Shown here in pieces: positions 1 through 12,113 of a stretch of DNA of 64,000 nucleotides. Below the pieces are notes generated by a model, which worked only from the letters and a program-made list of their open reading frames with translations, made no database searches and was not told the DNA's origin. Both the position numbers and the translations under genes were made by a program. The DNA comes from Chara braunii. Its lineage: Eukaryota > Streptophyta > Charophyceae > Charales > Characeae. Where the stretch lies: NCBI GenBank assembly GCA_003427395.1, contig BFEA01000273.1, positions 1,297,611 through 1,361,610 on the forward strand, in the 5' to 3' direction. Every line of letters begins with the position of its first letter. The stretch's first letter is position 1.

Positions 1-36
1 GGGGGTGCGGGGGGTGGCAGAGCCGGGGAAGGGGAT

Positions 37-90
<54 letters not shown>
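37..90. repeat. Poly-G homopolymer (54 G)
   Basis: An uninterrupted run of 54 G, followed by more G-rich sequence to about 230. It could form a G-quadruplex, but a run this long at the window edge may also be a sequencing or assembly artefact. The glycine-rich reading frame through it is not credible. Confidence 0.9.
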
Positions 91-91
<1 letters not shown>

Positions 92-730
92 GTTGTGGGT
101 GTGGCGGGGTGCTGCATGAGTGGGGATGGGGTGTGGCATGCGAGGGTGGGGGAGCAGCGCATGAGCGAGTGGGGGGTTGTTGCATGGGTGGGTGGGGGCT
201 GGAAGGTGAGGGGCGCTTGTAGCCTGAGGTGACCGGGTTGTGCGCAAAGTAAGGCACATCCAACTTATTCCAGAAGGAAGTCAAAAAGGACCTCTAGGAG
301 GGTTCCCTTTTCAGATGAGGTGCAAAAGAGTCACTTTGCAAAGGATGAAAGGAAACAATTAGCGAGTAGGGCTGCACACCATCCTCTAAGGTGGGAAGAG
401 ATAGTCGAAGTGGTTCGACAATATCCCACTGTCTTGAGAAGGAAATGGTCCTTGAGCAGGTGTAGGTTCTAAGTAGGCAAAGGGAAGGGAACCCTACGAC
501 CGTAGAAAGGAAAACTTTGAAGTCCAAAGATAGAGACAGTGGTTAGGTCCTTGCTGCAGCTGAGGAAGGGAAGTAGGGAACGAGAAAGAAAAGCGGAAAT
601 TTCAGTGTGATAGGAACAACGAGAGGAGTAGTGATGTTAATAGAAAGGAAAGGAGGAAGGAAAGAAGGAGGAAGAAGGATAGGAACAAAAATACCAAGGA
701 TAGGAATGGGACAGGAATGAAGGATGAGGA
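91..730. other. Spacer, purine-rich; no gene recognised
   Basis: Sequence upstream of the zinc-knuckle remnant. It is A/G-rich from about 560 to 730 and would encode a basic Lys/Arg/Glu-rich stretch interrupted by many stops. That fits the decayed C-terminal part of a retrotransposon gag, but nothing specific can be recognised. Confidence 0.5.
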
Positions 731-734
731 AATA

Positions 735-900
735 AGAGTCGAGATGGGTAAAGACGGGACGGACCTCTTATGTTGTTAATATTGCGATATGAAAGATCAT
801 AGTATTGTTAATTGTTCGCTCCAAGAGAAGGAAATAAAGGACAGGATATTGAAGACGAATTTCAATAAGCACATGTGTGATGCCGCCTTCAACAAGATTG
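735..900 (+). pseudogene. Decayed gag zinc knuckle (CCHC) of gypsy element
   Basis: Read from 735, the frame gives a CX2CX4HX4C zinc knuckle: Cys at 774, Cys at 783, His at 798 and Cys at 813. Such knuckles end the Gag protein of LTR retrotransposons and bind the element RNA. A TAA at 777 sits inside the first CX2C and further stops follow at about 900, so it is dead. It lies in the order expected before the protease trace (~1.45 kb) and the RNase H/integrase remnants (2.4-4.2 kb). The spacing of all four ligands makes the motif convincing despite the stop. Confidence 0.6.
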
Positions 901-1429
901 ATGTCTGAATTATGGGAGGAATGAAATTTGTAATTTGGAACGAGCAAAGATGATTAAGAATAGCAAGAGAAAGACGAGGGTCAATGTTATTTCCTGCGAT
1001 TGTATCCTTCCCTTGACCTGGTAGCGAATGAACAGGCAAAAGTGGTCAAAGGCTGAATGTCTCACACATCAAGCAAAATGAGATTGAAAAGAAGAAGAGG
1101 GAAAAAACTCAAAAGGAACTGGACCAACTGATTGATGGCAAAGAAAAGAGATCTATGGAAGGAAAATGTAAGGAAGTTACTTGGAAAGACAATTCACCCT
1201 AAGGTCGAAGGCTTAAGAAGGTATATCAATTAACGCGATAACGAAAAAACTCGATCAGAAAAATAGATTACGTTATCATGGAAGGAGGTTGTTGCCCCAG
1301 TACCTAAGTTTACAGAGGAACTTAAGAGGACGGTTGGGAGAAAGAAGGTAGAGATTAAAAATACTGAGCTCTTTTCGGAACATGTAATGAAAGGCATCAC
1401 CTAACACTAAGATGTAATTCGCCTCCATG

Positions 1430-1560
1430 GCATTTGTGCACCTTAACGTCTTCGTTAAAGGTGTTAAGGTCAAGGCCTTAGTAAATTCGGAAGCAACGAT
1501 GTTCCTTATGTCGTCAACCACGACGAGATCTTGTGGGCTCAACACACATACAAAGGTTGA
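1430..1560 (+). pseudogene. Possible aspartic protease remnant of gypsy element
   Basis: One frame reads VKVKALVNSEATMFLMSS, which resembles the active-site region of retrotransposon aspartic proteases, usually ALxDSGATxxF. The catalytic Asp would be Asn and the Gly would be Glu, so the enzyme is dead if this reading is right. Its position between the zinc knuckle and the RNase H remnant fits a gypsy gag-pol order. The match is short and several stops surround it. Confidence 0.4.
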
Positions 1561-2380
1561 TCATCAATCTTCCAATATAGTCGGATTTTCACGATGAGAG
1601 AGATTTATAAATGACACGACAATAAAGACTGGGACTCTACACATGCAGAAGCTAGGGTTTGTCGTCATGATGTAATTGCGATCCAGAAGGAAGTCTGCAC
1701 ATTCTTTGCCAATTATGGGGTAGCTTGGTTGTCTCTTCGGGACCTTGTCAGTGGTCAAGAACAAACCTCTGTAGCGAGTGATAAACATAATTTTGGTCAC
1801 CAGCGCCAAGTCGATTCACTAGAGAGTAAGGAGCCTGAAAAAATTATAGAGGACATCCAGACTGAGATGAATAGAGCAAGGACAGTTGAGGAAGAGACAA
1901 CAATTAAGATTAATTATATTGGGAAGATGTGTCGACTCCTAGCAAGACTAAGAAGGTAAGTGATATGGAGGAGTTTGAAGAGTTTACGAACAGTGAGGGA
2001 TATAAAGATAGGGACGATGCGGCTAACCTTCTCCACGACTATAACTTTTTAAAAAAAATAACTACCAGATTGAAAACGAGTATAAACCCAAAGAGAGTTA
2101 AGAAGAATGCGGTAACATTCTTATTAGAAAAACTACAACAAGTCGGCGGATGGAGAGAGGGACTATTAAAAAACTAAGGAAGTTCGCTTTGAAAGGAGGA
2201 AGGATATCTAAAGAAAGGTTTAAGATCATGAAGGTTGGGTTCGAAGATTTTATCATGTCTGTCCAAAGAGAGTTCATCTCCGAACTCTGTCGACGTACAG
2301 CGGTGCCTTCTCCTTTAATGATGAGGAGAGGGGCTAGTTGGAAGTTGACATATGAAAAGTGCCTTATAGATCGTACAACG
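1560..2380. other. Decayed retroelement interior; no RT seen
   Basis: Reverse transcriptase would be expected here between protease and RNase H. I found no YxDD box or other RT motif in any frame. The stretch has short charged reading frames (for example 2150-2485) that only become recognisable at their end, where RNase H-proximal sequence begins. An internal deletion of RT is the simplest reading. Confidence 0.4.
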
Positions 2381-2394
2381 ATCAACCAACAAGT

Positions 2395-2760
2395 ATGTCT
2401 AGATAAGCTTACCTCGTTGACCCGCGCACGTCTACCTTTTCATTGGACCCCGGCTCACAAGGATGTCTTTCGCTCTCTTAAGTGATTTGTCAAGTCAACT
2501 TTTGTCTTACACTTACCTAGCTACTTGCATCCATTCATCGTCACCACCTACGCGTCCGACTTCGGTATCGGATTTGTCCATCCTCATATCTACCCTACCC
2601 CATCTGTTATCGTCGTCTTTCATATGAAGCCTAAACTAACAGCCCGTCAACCTCATTGGTGGCATGACCTCTCAAAATTCGACTTCATCATCAAGAAGAT
2701 TTTCGCAGAGAGCAATCGCTTCACCGATGCCTTATCTTGTTGTGTCGATCTTCAGCGTGA
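2395..2760 (+). pseudogene. RNase H domain remnant (gypsy pol)
   Basis: The end of one frame (LPFHWTPAHKDVFRSLK, to 2482) is the connection between RT and RNase H in gypsy Pol. The next frame continues with PFIVTTYASDFGIG, matching the family pattern xxTDASDxGIG, with the catalytic Asp changed to Tyr. Further on, RQPHWWHDLSKFDF and NRFTDALS match the RNase H end (usually ADALSR). A TGA at 2482 and frame changes interrupt it. RNase H removes the RNA strand during reverse transcription. This copy cannot be active. Confidence 0.65.
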
Positions 2761-2829
2761 GGATCATCAACTCCCAACCATCTCTATTCCTAGCATCCAC
2801 CTTGTCGTTATGGATGAGTATTGTCGCAT

Positions 2830-3790
2830 ACACTCAGTGTTCGGAGTTTCAGTCCATCTACGATGACTTACAGTCTGGCAAAACCATCCCTAGCTTCCAG
2901 CTCGATCACTCTGGACTCCTATATTGGCTTGGTCACCAAGGTACCCGTACTCCCCGCTTACATGTGCCCTCTATCGGCCAGCTCATTGTTCGCGTCGTCG
3001 CTGAGTGTCATGATCATTGTGTTGCCGAACATCCAGGTGTCTTCAAGACTCTCAACCACCTTTACCGCCACTACTACTGGGAGCATCGTCGTCCCTTCAC
3101 AAAAGATTATGTCCGCACCTACAAGATTTGTCATGAGGGCAAAATTACCAATCACCCCCCATACGGTCTTTTAACCCTTACCCATTACTACTCAGCGTTG
3201 GACTTCTGTCTCCATGAACTTCATGGGTCCTCTTCGTCCTCCTACCCCACGAGGCCACGACGAGATCTTCATTGTTGTCGGTCGGTTGACTAAGCATACT
3301 CACTTCCTCTCTTGCAAGTATGTTACTTCAGCCAAAGACATTGCCTCCCTATACTTCAACTGCTTTGCATTCATCACGGTTTCCCACTAGCATCGCCTCT
3401 CATCGTGATCCCCACTTTACTTCTCACTTCTGGCGTGGACTCCATGAGATCTATGTCTCATAACTTTGTCTCTCCTCCTCCTATAATCCCCAATCAAATG
3501 GACAGATTGAGGTCACCAACCAAACTCTTGGGAGTATCCTCAAGAAGTTTGTTGAGAATGACTCTGATTGCGATCTTCTTCTTGGTCACAAAGATCACTT
3601 ATAACCATGTTATTTCACTTGCCACTGACATGTCTCCCTACCACTGTGACTTGGGATATAATCTTCGTGTCCCATCTGATTTTTTTCCTCCATCTCAAAT
3701 TGATCCTGATACCAAATGCCCTGCTCTCGGCGATTGGGTCAAGGAGATGAATGCGTTTTTTAGCAAGGTTGACGTGCTAACTGTTAGACT
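2830..3790 (+). pseudogene. Integrase remnant (gypsy pol)
   Basis: The zinc-binding N-terminus is readable at about 2990-3160: ECHDHCVAEHPGVFKTL followed by KDYVRTYKICHEGKI, where the first Cys of the CX2C pair is Tyr. The catalytic core follows in shifted frames: SVSMNFMGPL near 3210 (usual Asp is Asn), HRDPHFTSHFWRGL near 3405 (second Asp kept), and NPQSNGQIEVTNQTL near 3490 (Glu kept). The family normally inserts element cDNA into the host genome. At least three frameshifts and several stops make it inactive. The tail YNHVISLATDMSPYHCDLGY near 3600 is the usual post-core segment. Confidence 0.75.
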
Positions 3791-4240
3791 CATATGACGA
3801 CTCGTGTCAGTCGTTCTCACATTGACCATCCCTTCAAAGTTGGTGACGAGGTTCTTATCGAAGCACCTTACTTCCAGCCCGAAGTTGACACGCTTCGGAA
3901 ATTCAGACGTCGATATGTAGGACCATACATCATTCTTGCACCCGCTGGACCCAATCACGATTGTCCGTTAAGCTTCATGTGTTGTGTAACTTACATGACG
4001 TGTTCCATGTAGCTCTTATGCGCCACTTTAGACGGTCGCTTCCTGAGTTCCACGGTCGACCTTACCCTCGCCCTTCTCCCATCATCATTGAGGGTCACGA
4101 GGAGTTTGTCGTTTCTTATCGTGTCCTAATGCATGACTGACAGTGGTCCTCTCTGCCTAAAGTACCTCGTTCGTTGGAAGGGTATCTTGACGAGGAGTCT
4201 ACTTAGGAGCCTCTCAAGCGCTTGAAGCATATCATAACTC
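3680..4240 (+). pseudogene. Integrase C-terminal domain and chromodomain remnant
   Basis: The frame opening at 3794 gives DHPFKVGDEVLIEAPYF then LRKFRRRYVGPY, the SH3-like integrase C-terminal (GPY) module. After a frameshift, HDVFHVALMRHFRRSLPEF continues. Near 4160-4225 KYLVRWKG, then YLDEEST-stop-EPLKRLKH after another shift, is a chromodomain in which the conserved Trp codon has become TAG. A chromodomain places the element in the chromovirus lineage of Ty3/gypsy; in living elements it steers integration to particular chromatin. No LTR pair could be found around this copy. Confidence 0.75.
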
Positions 4241-5130
4241 TCGTGTGTGCTGACGATCGTGCTTATCATTTCTCACCATCGTCCTCCCCTCCTACTTCTC
4301 GTCCTCATATTGACCCATCAACTTCAGCGACCACTGACATTCCCCATCCTACATCGATGAACCCTCCTGCACTGTCGGTACCTGCCTCGGATGTTGTTCT
4401 GCATGTTTTTGCAGTGGAGTCGATTCGCCCTCAGCATGCTCACTTACTTCCTTTCCGCTATCATGACTAACATTTACCTCTCCTTTATCCCCGACTATTC
4501 TTTGACATTTATGCAGCAGCTTCAAGTCTCAATATTTACATTCGACATTCGACTCCAGTGCGCCTTTCCAGCAGCAGAGTACTTGTCGCTGCGTTCCAGA
4601 CTTTTATTCGGCTTTTGTGTTACTCCTTCAACCTGGCTACATCGACCCGACTTAAGCTTCGACCTTCATCAGTTGGACTACTTCATTTCCACCTCTGCCA
4701 CGGAGTTTCCCTCATTCCCACCCATCCCTCACCTTCGATCTTACTCTGCAGTTGCATGATGACTTTTATTTTCCCTTCTCATGAAGGTGTGTTCGCCCTT
4801 CTGATTTACCCTATGTTGCGCACGCTCATGTGGAGTGTATGTTTTCTTTGCTCTCGGTTTTTGGCCACATGTCTATGTCGGCATAGCCCTCTCCCCTTCC
4901 AGGCTCACCTTATGTGCGCTCCCTTGTGTGAGTGCCCTTTCCCTTTCAGTTGGCAATACCCGTTTGATGGTTTCCATCGAGCCCTGCGCCGTGCTGTTAC
5001 TCTCCATTTGAGCTTGATGATGTTTACCTGGTTGTGTCGGTACCCCCTTGGAGTTTACTCCGAGAGTAGTCTTTGTCACCCTTCCACCCATCTCTACCTT
5101 TCTCATGAGAATGAACTCTCTTTCCTCTTA
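4240..5130. other. Pyrimidine-rich tail downstream of gypsy remnant
   Basis: C/T-rich sequence with long but overlapping frames in several registers, including a 215-codon frame at 4558-5205. The frames have low-complexity Ser/Leu/Pro content and match nothing I recognise. Base bias is enough to explain them. It is probably the 3' untranslated part of the decayed element. Confidence 0.4.
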
Positions 5131-5134
5131 TTCA

Positions 5135-5245
5135 GGTATTGTGCATTGTGTACAGGGCACGTGAGACTGTGCCACATTCTTATTCAAGTCTTGTGCATTG
5201 TGTAAAGGGCATTGTATTTAGGTATTATGCATTGTGTACATTGTT
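5135..5245 (+). repeat. Three short direct repeats (GTATTGTGCATTGTGTA)
   Basis: The phrase TATTGTGCATTGTGTACAGG recurs with small changes at about 5136, 5189 and 5223. Spacing is irregular, roughly 53 and 34 bp. This looks like decayed local duplication. Confidence 0.65.
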
Positions 5246-5900
<655 letters not shown>

Positions 5901-7420
5901 TCACCATCTCCGCATGTGCATCATATTTCTTGTGTTTCTTTTACATTTATCTTTGAGTTGTAGGTATCCTCTTTGTGGATAAAGACTAACAGGTTTGGTA
6001 TGCTCCAATGGTGAATGGAACTAAGTCCACGAAGAAAATGGGGTTTGGTATGCCCGTATGAAGGATGTTGGCCGAGCAATTAAGACAATCCAACTTCAGA
6101 TTTAGTGACTAGTCCCCCGTCCAAAACTTATGAGACTTTGGTTTCAGTTTCCTAAATGGTTGCTCTATCAGGTTTTGTGGGAATAAGAGAGTTGTCCAGA
6201 CGAAATGTTGGGATTCAGGCTACGAAATATAAGTTAATGGGCTTGCACGACATAAGCTTAATTTGAAACCAAGGCAATGTCGGGGTTCTGTAGAGTTGAG
6301 TTTGAGGTCGAGGCAAGCTTTCTCACGCTTTGTTGATCCACGATTGAATTGTCATGTGCTGGTATAATTTCATCCTTCCTAGATTTGATTGTGGCTCGGA
6401 CGAGAGGTCCTTGTCTTACTGAGTGACCACTCAAACCCTGTTGATTAAGGGTGAGCACTGACTTTTTATATGATGTCTTTGTATATTAGATAAGATATTA
6501 ACCTGCATCATTCAGCCTAACTTATGAAGAACGGCACAACCATAATGCATAGGTGATAGTCAGGTGGTGTTGCTTGGTAAACGACAAACGAGTCGGGTAC
6601 AAGTGATGGCGGAGAAAGTGCACGGCGAGGCAGGTGAGGACCGATGATTAACTAACAAGGGTATGGCGGAGTGAAAAACGATGGAGGGTAGAGAGATGGT
6701 GAATACACCCGTGAGCGCGGCTCAAAGTGTGGAGGAGCACCGTAGTGTTGCTTGTATTTATAAGCATAGCCCTCCCTCTCTCACCCGAGGTTGATGGGTC
6801 TGCCCGGGATATTTCCCTGGCATCCTCCTCTCCCTCTTTTGCACGTCTTGGGCGGCATGGCTGAACAAGCTTGATGCGCAAGCAAGTTGGTGAAGTGTAG
6901 CGTTTGGCTAGTGAATGTTGGTAAGTAGAGCTTATAGCGAACGCAGTATATGAGCGATCCTAGTGCGCCAACGCAAGCGATGTTGGAGCGAAAAAAAACA
7001 CAGAAGTTGTAGTATAATGCGAGTTACAATGACATTAGGTGCAAAAGTCAAGCGAGTTCGAGTGTGGGTGACGTAAATGAGCAACCTCGTCGACTTTTAT
7101 AGTTTTATATTTTTTGTCAAAGACGCTAGAAATGGGGTTTGATGTGGTTGTTGGACGTCGACGAAAATTAGCTTGTCCCAGTCACCCTCCGGACCATATC
7201 AAGCTACGCCAAGAAACCAATAGGTCTCGTCAACGAAAAATTGACGTGTCGATCGGCATCCCTGTTTGCTTCAATAGAAGGGTTGGAATAGTCACGTTGT
7301 GTCGCAAAGGTCGATGGCTTTTGTGTTGAATCATTGCGACAATAAGGGTTGGATTAGCAAGGTTTGGTTAAGGTGGCACTAAGGACAGGGATTGGAAGGG
7401 CGGGCGAAGGGAGGACGTAC
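5901..7420. other. Spacer, no gene recognised
   Basis: Short frames only, none with recognisable motifs. The phrase GGTTTGGTATGC occurs twice (about 5992 and 6043). Nothing else stands out on either strand. Confidence 0.5.
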
Positions 7421-7425
7421 GTTAA

Positions 7426-7995
7426 GCCACCACTACCCCCGCCCGCCTAAAATGAACTTTCCTGGCCTAATGGACCGGGTTCTTAAAGGGGGCAGCAACC
7501 GGCAGGCCCAGGAGAGTCAGGTCCAAGAATTTTCAAGCGTGAACTTGACGATTTTTAGGGCCCAGAAAAATTGGCAAAAAAATCTGAAATTTTGATATCC
7601 TGTAGATTAGGCCATGATCTTTCCAGAAAAAATATCAATAAAATAAAAAACAAAAATTTAGACCGTGAAGTAAATGTCGCGCCACTTCATCACATTTTTC
7701 ATTTTTGCTACTCTACCACGTATGGGATAACGGGAAAAGTAACCCAACTTTCACGATTGTTTGCGATCAAATGATGACCCAACAACTCTAAAACTTTGAG
7801 GGTCCGTAGATTTTGTTGTGATGTTTACAGGAAAAATATTTAAACAAATGAATGAACTGCGAAATAAATCGTGGGGTTAATTCGATTCATTTTGAAATTT
7901 TGCCACTCCGCCAGTTCCCCCCACTATGCTATCAGTAGCCCTCATGGACATGTGCTACCANTTCATTAATTTATAACGGTGGGGGTAGTGGTGGT
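7426..7995. mobile_element. Candidate non-autonomous inverted-repeat transposon (~570 bp)
   Basis: CCACCACTACCCCC at 7427-7440 is exactly reverse-complemented at 7981-7994. TTAA stands immediately outside on both sides (7422-7425 and 7996-7999). A TTAA target is typical of piggyBac-like elements; alternatively TTAA belongs to a 19-bp inverted repeat with one mismatch. The interior contains an old ~210-bp direct duplication (about 7585-7720 against 7790-7915, sharing the TTGATATCCTGTAGATT/TTGAGGGTCCGTAGATT region and a following AAAAATAT stretch). No coding capacity is visible. Family copies elsewhere would confirm it. Confidence 0.45.
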
Positions 7996-8002
7996 TTAAG
8001 GA

Positions 8003-8600
8003 CCGAACTGACACCGCCGTNTAGCCATACTCGAGAAGGAGCGGCCCAAAATGGTCATGGAAATGAGGGCTTAGACTTGTAGCTAAGTAAAAAAAGACAG
8101 TCACGTGCTCATTTAAGCACATGACAACCGTTCGTCTTTTAAAATCGGGCCTCTCCTACTCTAGCTTTAAATTTAGCGCAGACCCTCGTCTATTTATAGA
8201 TTCTGCATTATTTTTAGCACAGACCAGTTTATTTTTAGATATTGTACGCTACAAGTTGGTCAGATCCCTCGACCTAGGTTTGTCTCAATCCTAATATAAA
8301 ATTAACGCAGTCTTGTGTTATTTTTATAACGGGAAAAAGGGAAACAGAAACCAACCTTGTTCGGTGAGGCTGACCAAATCGCATTGTGCCACTTCTATGT
8401 AAGGGGAGACCGGTACAAGTGTCNGATAAGAAAAGGGAGACAGAAGCCACACTCTAGGTGCAGAAGGAAGGTGGAGTATTGTTCTGTGAGGCTTAAGAGA
8501 ATGAAGGTGGTAAGTTATTCATAACCTTATCTGGCCACCCTAATTCCCCATTAGTAAGCCCTGCACCGTTCTTGGGTATCTTGAGGGCTCGCGGGTCTCG
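8003..8600. other. Spacer, no gene recognised
   Basis: Two unresolved bases (8021 and about 8424). The phrase GGGAGACxGxxACxAG recurs near 8405 and 8434. No credible frame. Confidence 0.5.
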
Positions 8601-9153
8601 TCATCTCGTCAGTCTCGAGAGCTTGATGGGTCCTGTTGTGGATCGTGCAACAATCCGGGCACAGTTCTCCGGCTTAGCCACATAAGCGTCATCTACTGAT
8701 ACGAGTTGCTTATATACACGGGAGAAGTTCGCCTCGTGCCATTTACTCATTTTCGTAATGGTTTCCGTCATTAGTGTTACAAAGGCATTAAGAGATGTTT
8801 TTTTCTTTTCATCGCAACCTGCTTCTTCAATTAGTTGCACGCTATCGAGGTGGGCAATACACTCTCTCGATTCGTCACTAGTTTGTGTGCACTTAGAGTT
8901 GCAGTCGCCTAGCTAGTTGTCCACACTCCTTGCAAATAAGATTGCCCATTGGTTCACCCACGTGCCTGCCGAATGGGATTGCTACACCGGATTGAGTGTG
9001 TTGGACGATTGATGAATTCATTGTGAGTAAGGCAGGCATCTCAAACAATGTTTGCGCTTTATTAAGATCTTGTTTTTTTTTGCATTTGTGAGTTGCACAA
9101 GAGTTTTGTGTAGGAACCTTCATTTCAAGTTGCTCATGCACTTCGCGACCCAA
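8601..9153 (-). other. Two adjacent unidentified minus-strand reading frames
   Basis: Frames at 8893-9153 (86 codons) and 8601-8840 (79 codons) run in the same direction with a short gap. The upstream one carries two CX2-3C-type pairs (CATHKC, CKEC); the downstream one is a mixed hydrophilic sequence (KMSKWHEANFSRVYKQL). Composition is protein-like, unlike most short frames here, but I recognise no family. They could be exons or a transposon remnant. The right end (about 9125-9150) is part of a duplicated segment that recurs at 9478. Confidence 0.25.
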
Positions 9154-9760
9154 AATGTATATACGGGGTAGAGAAAGTTAGAACAGTCGGATAGCACGAC
9201 ACCCACCCGCGGGAGGATCATATAACTCCAACCGCAAATCGGATAGCACCTTATGTTGATCAAACACAAATGCACTCATTGGAGGATCAGGTAACGCCAC
9301 ACAGATATCAGATAGTACCATGAGTTGATCAAATAACATCACGCACCAGTTAGGAATAATATCACTCGCCTACAAGGGGATCGGGTAGTAGTGCATGCTG
9401 ATCAAAACGCACTGCGCGCAAGTAAGATAAAAACAACATCCACCTACAAGGGGTTCAAATACTACCAGGCATTCAAGTTGCTCATGCACTTCGCGACCCA
9501 AGATCTCAATACGGGGAAAAAAAAGTTAAGAGTGTCGGATAGCACGACGCCCGCCAGCGGGAGGGTCAAATAACGTCAACCGCAAATCGGACAGCACCTT
9601 ACGTTCATCAAACATAATGCACTCGTTGGACGACCGGGTAACGCCACGCAGAGATCAGATAGTACCATAAGTTGATCAGATAGCATCCCCCTCGAGTTAT
9701 GAATAACATCACTCGCCTAAAAGCGGATCAGATAGTGGTGCACATCGATGAATCGTTCAT
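9127..9760. repeat. Direct duplication built of GATCAGATAGCACCA-type short repeats
   Basis: The block at about 9127-9400 recurs at about 9478-9740, starting with TGCTCATGCACTTCGCGACCCAA. Both are made of a degenerate 20-27-bp motif, roughly ATCRGATAGYACCATGCAC followed by variable bases. The same motif runs on through 9830 and again in 12114-12360. Confidence 0.7.
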
Positions 9761-12113
9761 CACACAATATCGTAAGCGAGACAGATAGAATAACATGCAC
9801 ATGCAAGATTAGACAGCACCGTACACAAGTCATAAAGCATGACGCACACTTACAGGAGGATCGGATTGCACCACATACTGATTAGAGAGCGTTGAGAAGA
9901 CAGTATGGCGAGGGTTAGGTAAAGATATTGTCATATGTGGGTCGGATAACACTATATGCACCCATAGAAGGGTTAGGTAAAGATGGAAGGGTTGTACTAT
10001 GCTCCATGATGGTGGATAACACTCTATGACGCCCCTCACCCATGAGATTTGTGGATGGTTCCAGCAGTATATTATCCCAATTCTGAATGTTAAAGAGTCT
10101 CCATCGACTAATCTAAGACCCCAAGTTGCAGTCAGATCCTAGCCTGAGTTGTGACTCCAACTAAAACTTTGAATCTACTTGTGATTGTTGTTACGATTCT
10201 ATTAAAGATGTTGGATTCTAAATTGAGCTCGGTGGATTATACCTAGGGATAATCAGAGTTATAGATTGGACTTAAAATCAAATTTCGCACATTTTTCAAA
10301 CTACAACCTTTTTCATGTCAGTGCTGCATCTTGACGTAATGCCCTAAGGCTTCCGGACGATATCACAGAGCCACAAGTAAGCTTGCAGCACTGTGGAGAC
10401 CAGTGTGGTACAAGATTATGCAGACTCGTCGCTAAAATCCTAGAATTTGTAAAGCTTGGTGACATGAGAAGGTCACAGGGTTACCCTTATGATATTGGAA
10501 AATTGCAGATTTCTCTCCACTCGTGGTCAACAGGTGGTGTAATTTTCGGCGAATTTTTCACTGAAACTGTCATATTTTCCTGGATTTTTTTTTTTTTTTT
10601 TTTTTTTGGTTTAATATGTATAAGTTTTAGGGTATAGTTGTATTCAATTTCCGCGTATTTAGACGAGTAACGAAAAAGTTGGCAAAAACACTGAATTCGA
10701 AAAACGTTTTGGCGAACTTCGAAAGCTCCTTCGAATAGGGTCTTATAGTGCTGTTCATTTTATTTTTTTCGTTATTTTTTGCCTTTTTTATGTTTGTATT
10801 ATGAGCCTGCAAGTTTGTTTGCAAATGTTTCGACGACATTGTTTGTAGTGATGCGACGAAAAACCCCGAATTTTTGGTATTCGATTAACCGCGTGTCTTT
10901 GTCTCTGTGGGTATAAAGTAACCCCAACTACTTCACAGAAACAGGAACTACGCCTCATTGCTCGATCAGACCCATTCTGACAGTCTTTTATCATGGAGTT
11001 GTTGTTATCGTGCCCGTTCACATGAGCCCCTCTTTTATCATTGAGTTGTTGTTGCGAGGCCATTCAAGCAGGTCCGACCTTTATCATACGTTCAATAGTT
11101 TAGTGAGCCTCTTATTGTTATCGCTACTACTAATACGCCCATTCCAGCGAACCTCTCATTGTTATTGATTGTGTTGCTAAGCCAATTTCAGAGGACTCAC
11201 TAATTACATCATTAGGCTCTCTCATGCAAGTCGTTAATTCTATTGTCAGGTCCACTCAAGTGGACCACCACCTAGCTGATGATTTGAGAAGCGGTTAATG
11301 GAAGACCCAAAATTCGGCGAATTTTGGCGAATTTTCACCGAAACTGTCATATTTCCCTGAATTTTTTACTTTTTTCTCGGTTTTTCATTTTGTTTGATAT
11401 ATATGTGTTTTATTGTATATATATATATTTAATTTCACTGTATTTGGACTAGAACAAAAAACTTAGCAAAAACATTGGACTCAAAAAAAACTTTGGCGAA
11501 CTCCGAAAGCTACTCCGAACAGGGTTTTATGGTGCTCTTGAGTTTGATTTTTTTGTTTTTTTTTTTGCCTGTTTTTTTTTATGTTTGTATTACGACCCTG
11601 CATACTTTGTTCGTAAAAGTTTTAATAACATTGCTTGTAGCGATGTGGCGAAAAACCCAGAATTTTTGGGCTTTCATTAACCACTTGTGGGTGATTGGTA
11701 TGTTATGCCCAAATGGGGCAGGGAGATCAATAAGTTCGAGTATAACTACGCAGGACATCAACCGTTCATAATTTGGGCAAACGAGTTACCTGCATATCGA
11801 GACGCTCTCGTCATCACTTACTGGGTGAAGGCAGCATAAAAAAAAGGTGAAGCGTGCAACCTACGACAGGATTATGGACTACATTATTTGTGAGGAGAGT
11901 TATTGGAGGGCTTATTGGTTGCACGTCGTTTTCCCCAACGTCCCTTGTGCATGGGGTTATGCTTTTTGATTTTGCGAGTTGCAACCCCAAACTACCTAAT
12001 TGACTGCAAAAGTTGGAATTCAAGCACACAAGGCGTCAAGCTGGGAGCTTCACAAGGGGGCTACCAAGCTTGGACACCTAGTAATAATCTATATCGATCA
12101 ACTAGAGAAAGAT
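9635..12113. repeat. Tandem segmental duplication, copy A (~2.48 kb)
   Basis: Starts at GGTAACGCCACGCAGAGATC (9637) and ends at CTAGAGAAAGAT (12113), where copy B begins with the same start sequence. In order it contains the GATCAGATAG motif array, two related ~370-bp modules starting with TTCGGCGAATTTT (about 10540 and 11318), a degenerate ~50-bp tandem array (about 10970-11270), and a protein-coding remnant (11690-12010). No functional gene is visible. Confidence 0.85.

Noticed and set aside
4558-5205. 215-codon plus-strand frame
   Set aside because: Pyrimidine-rich sequence gives open frames in several phases; no motif and no neighbour support.
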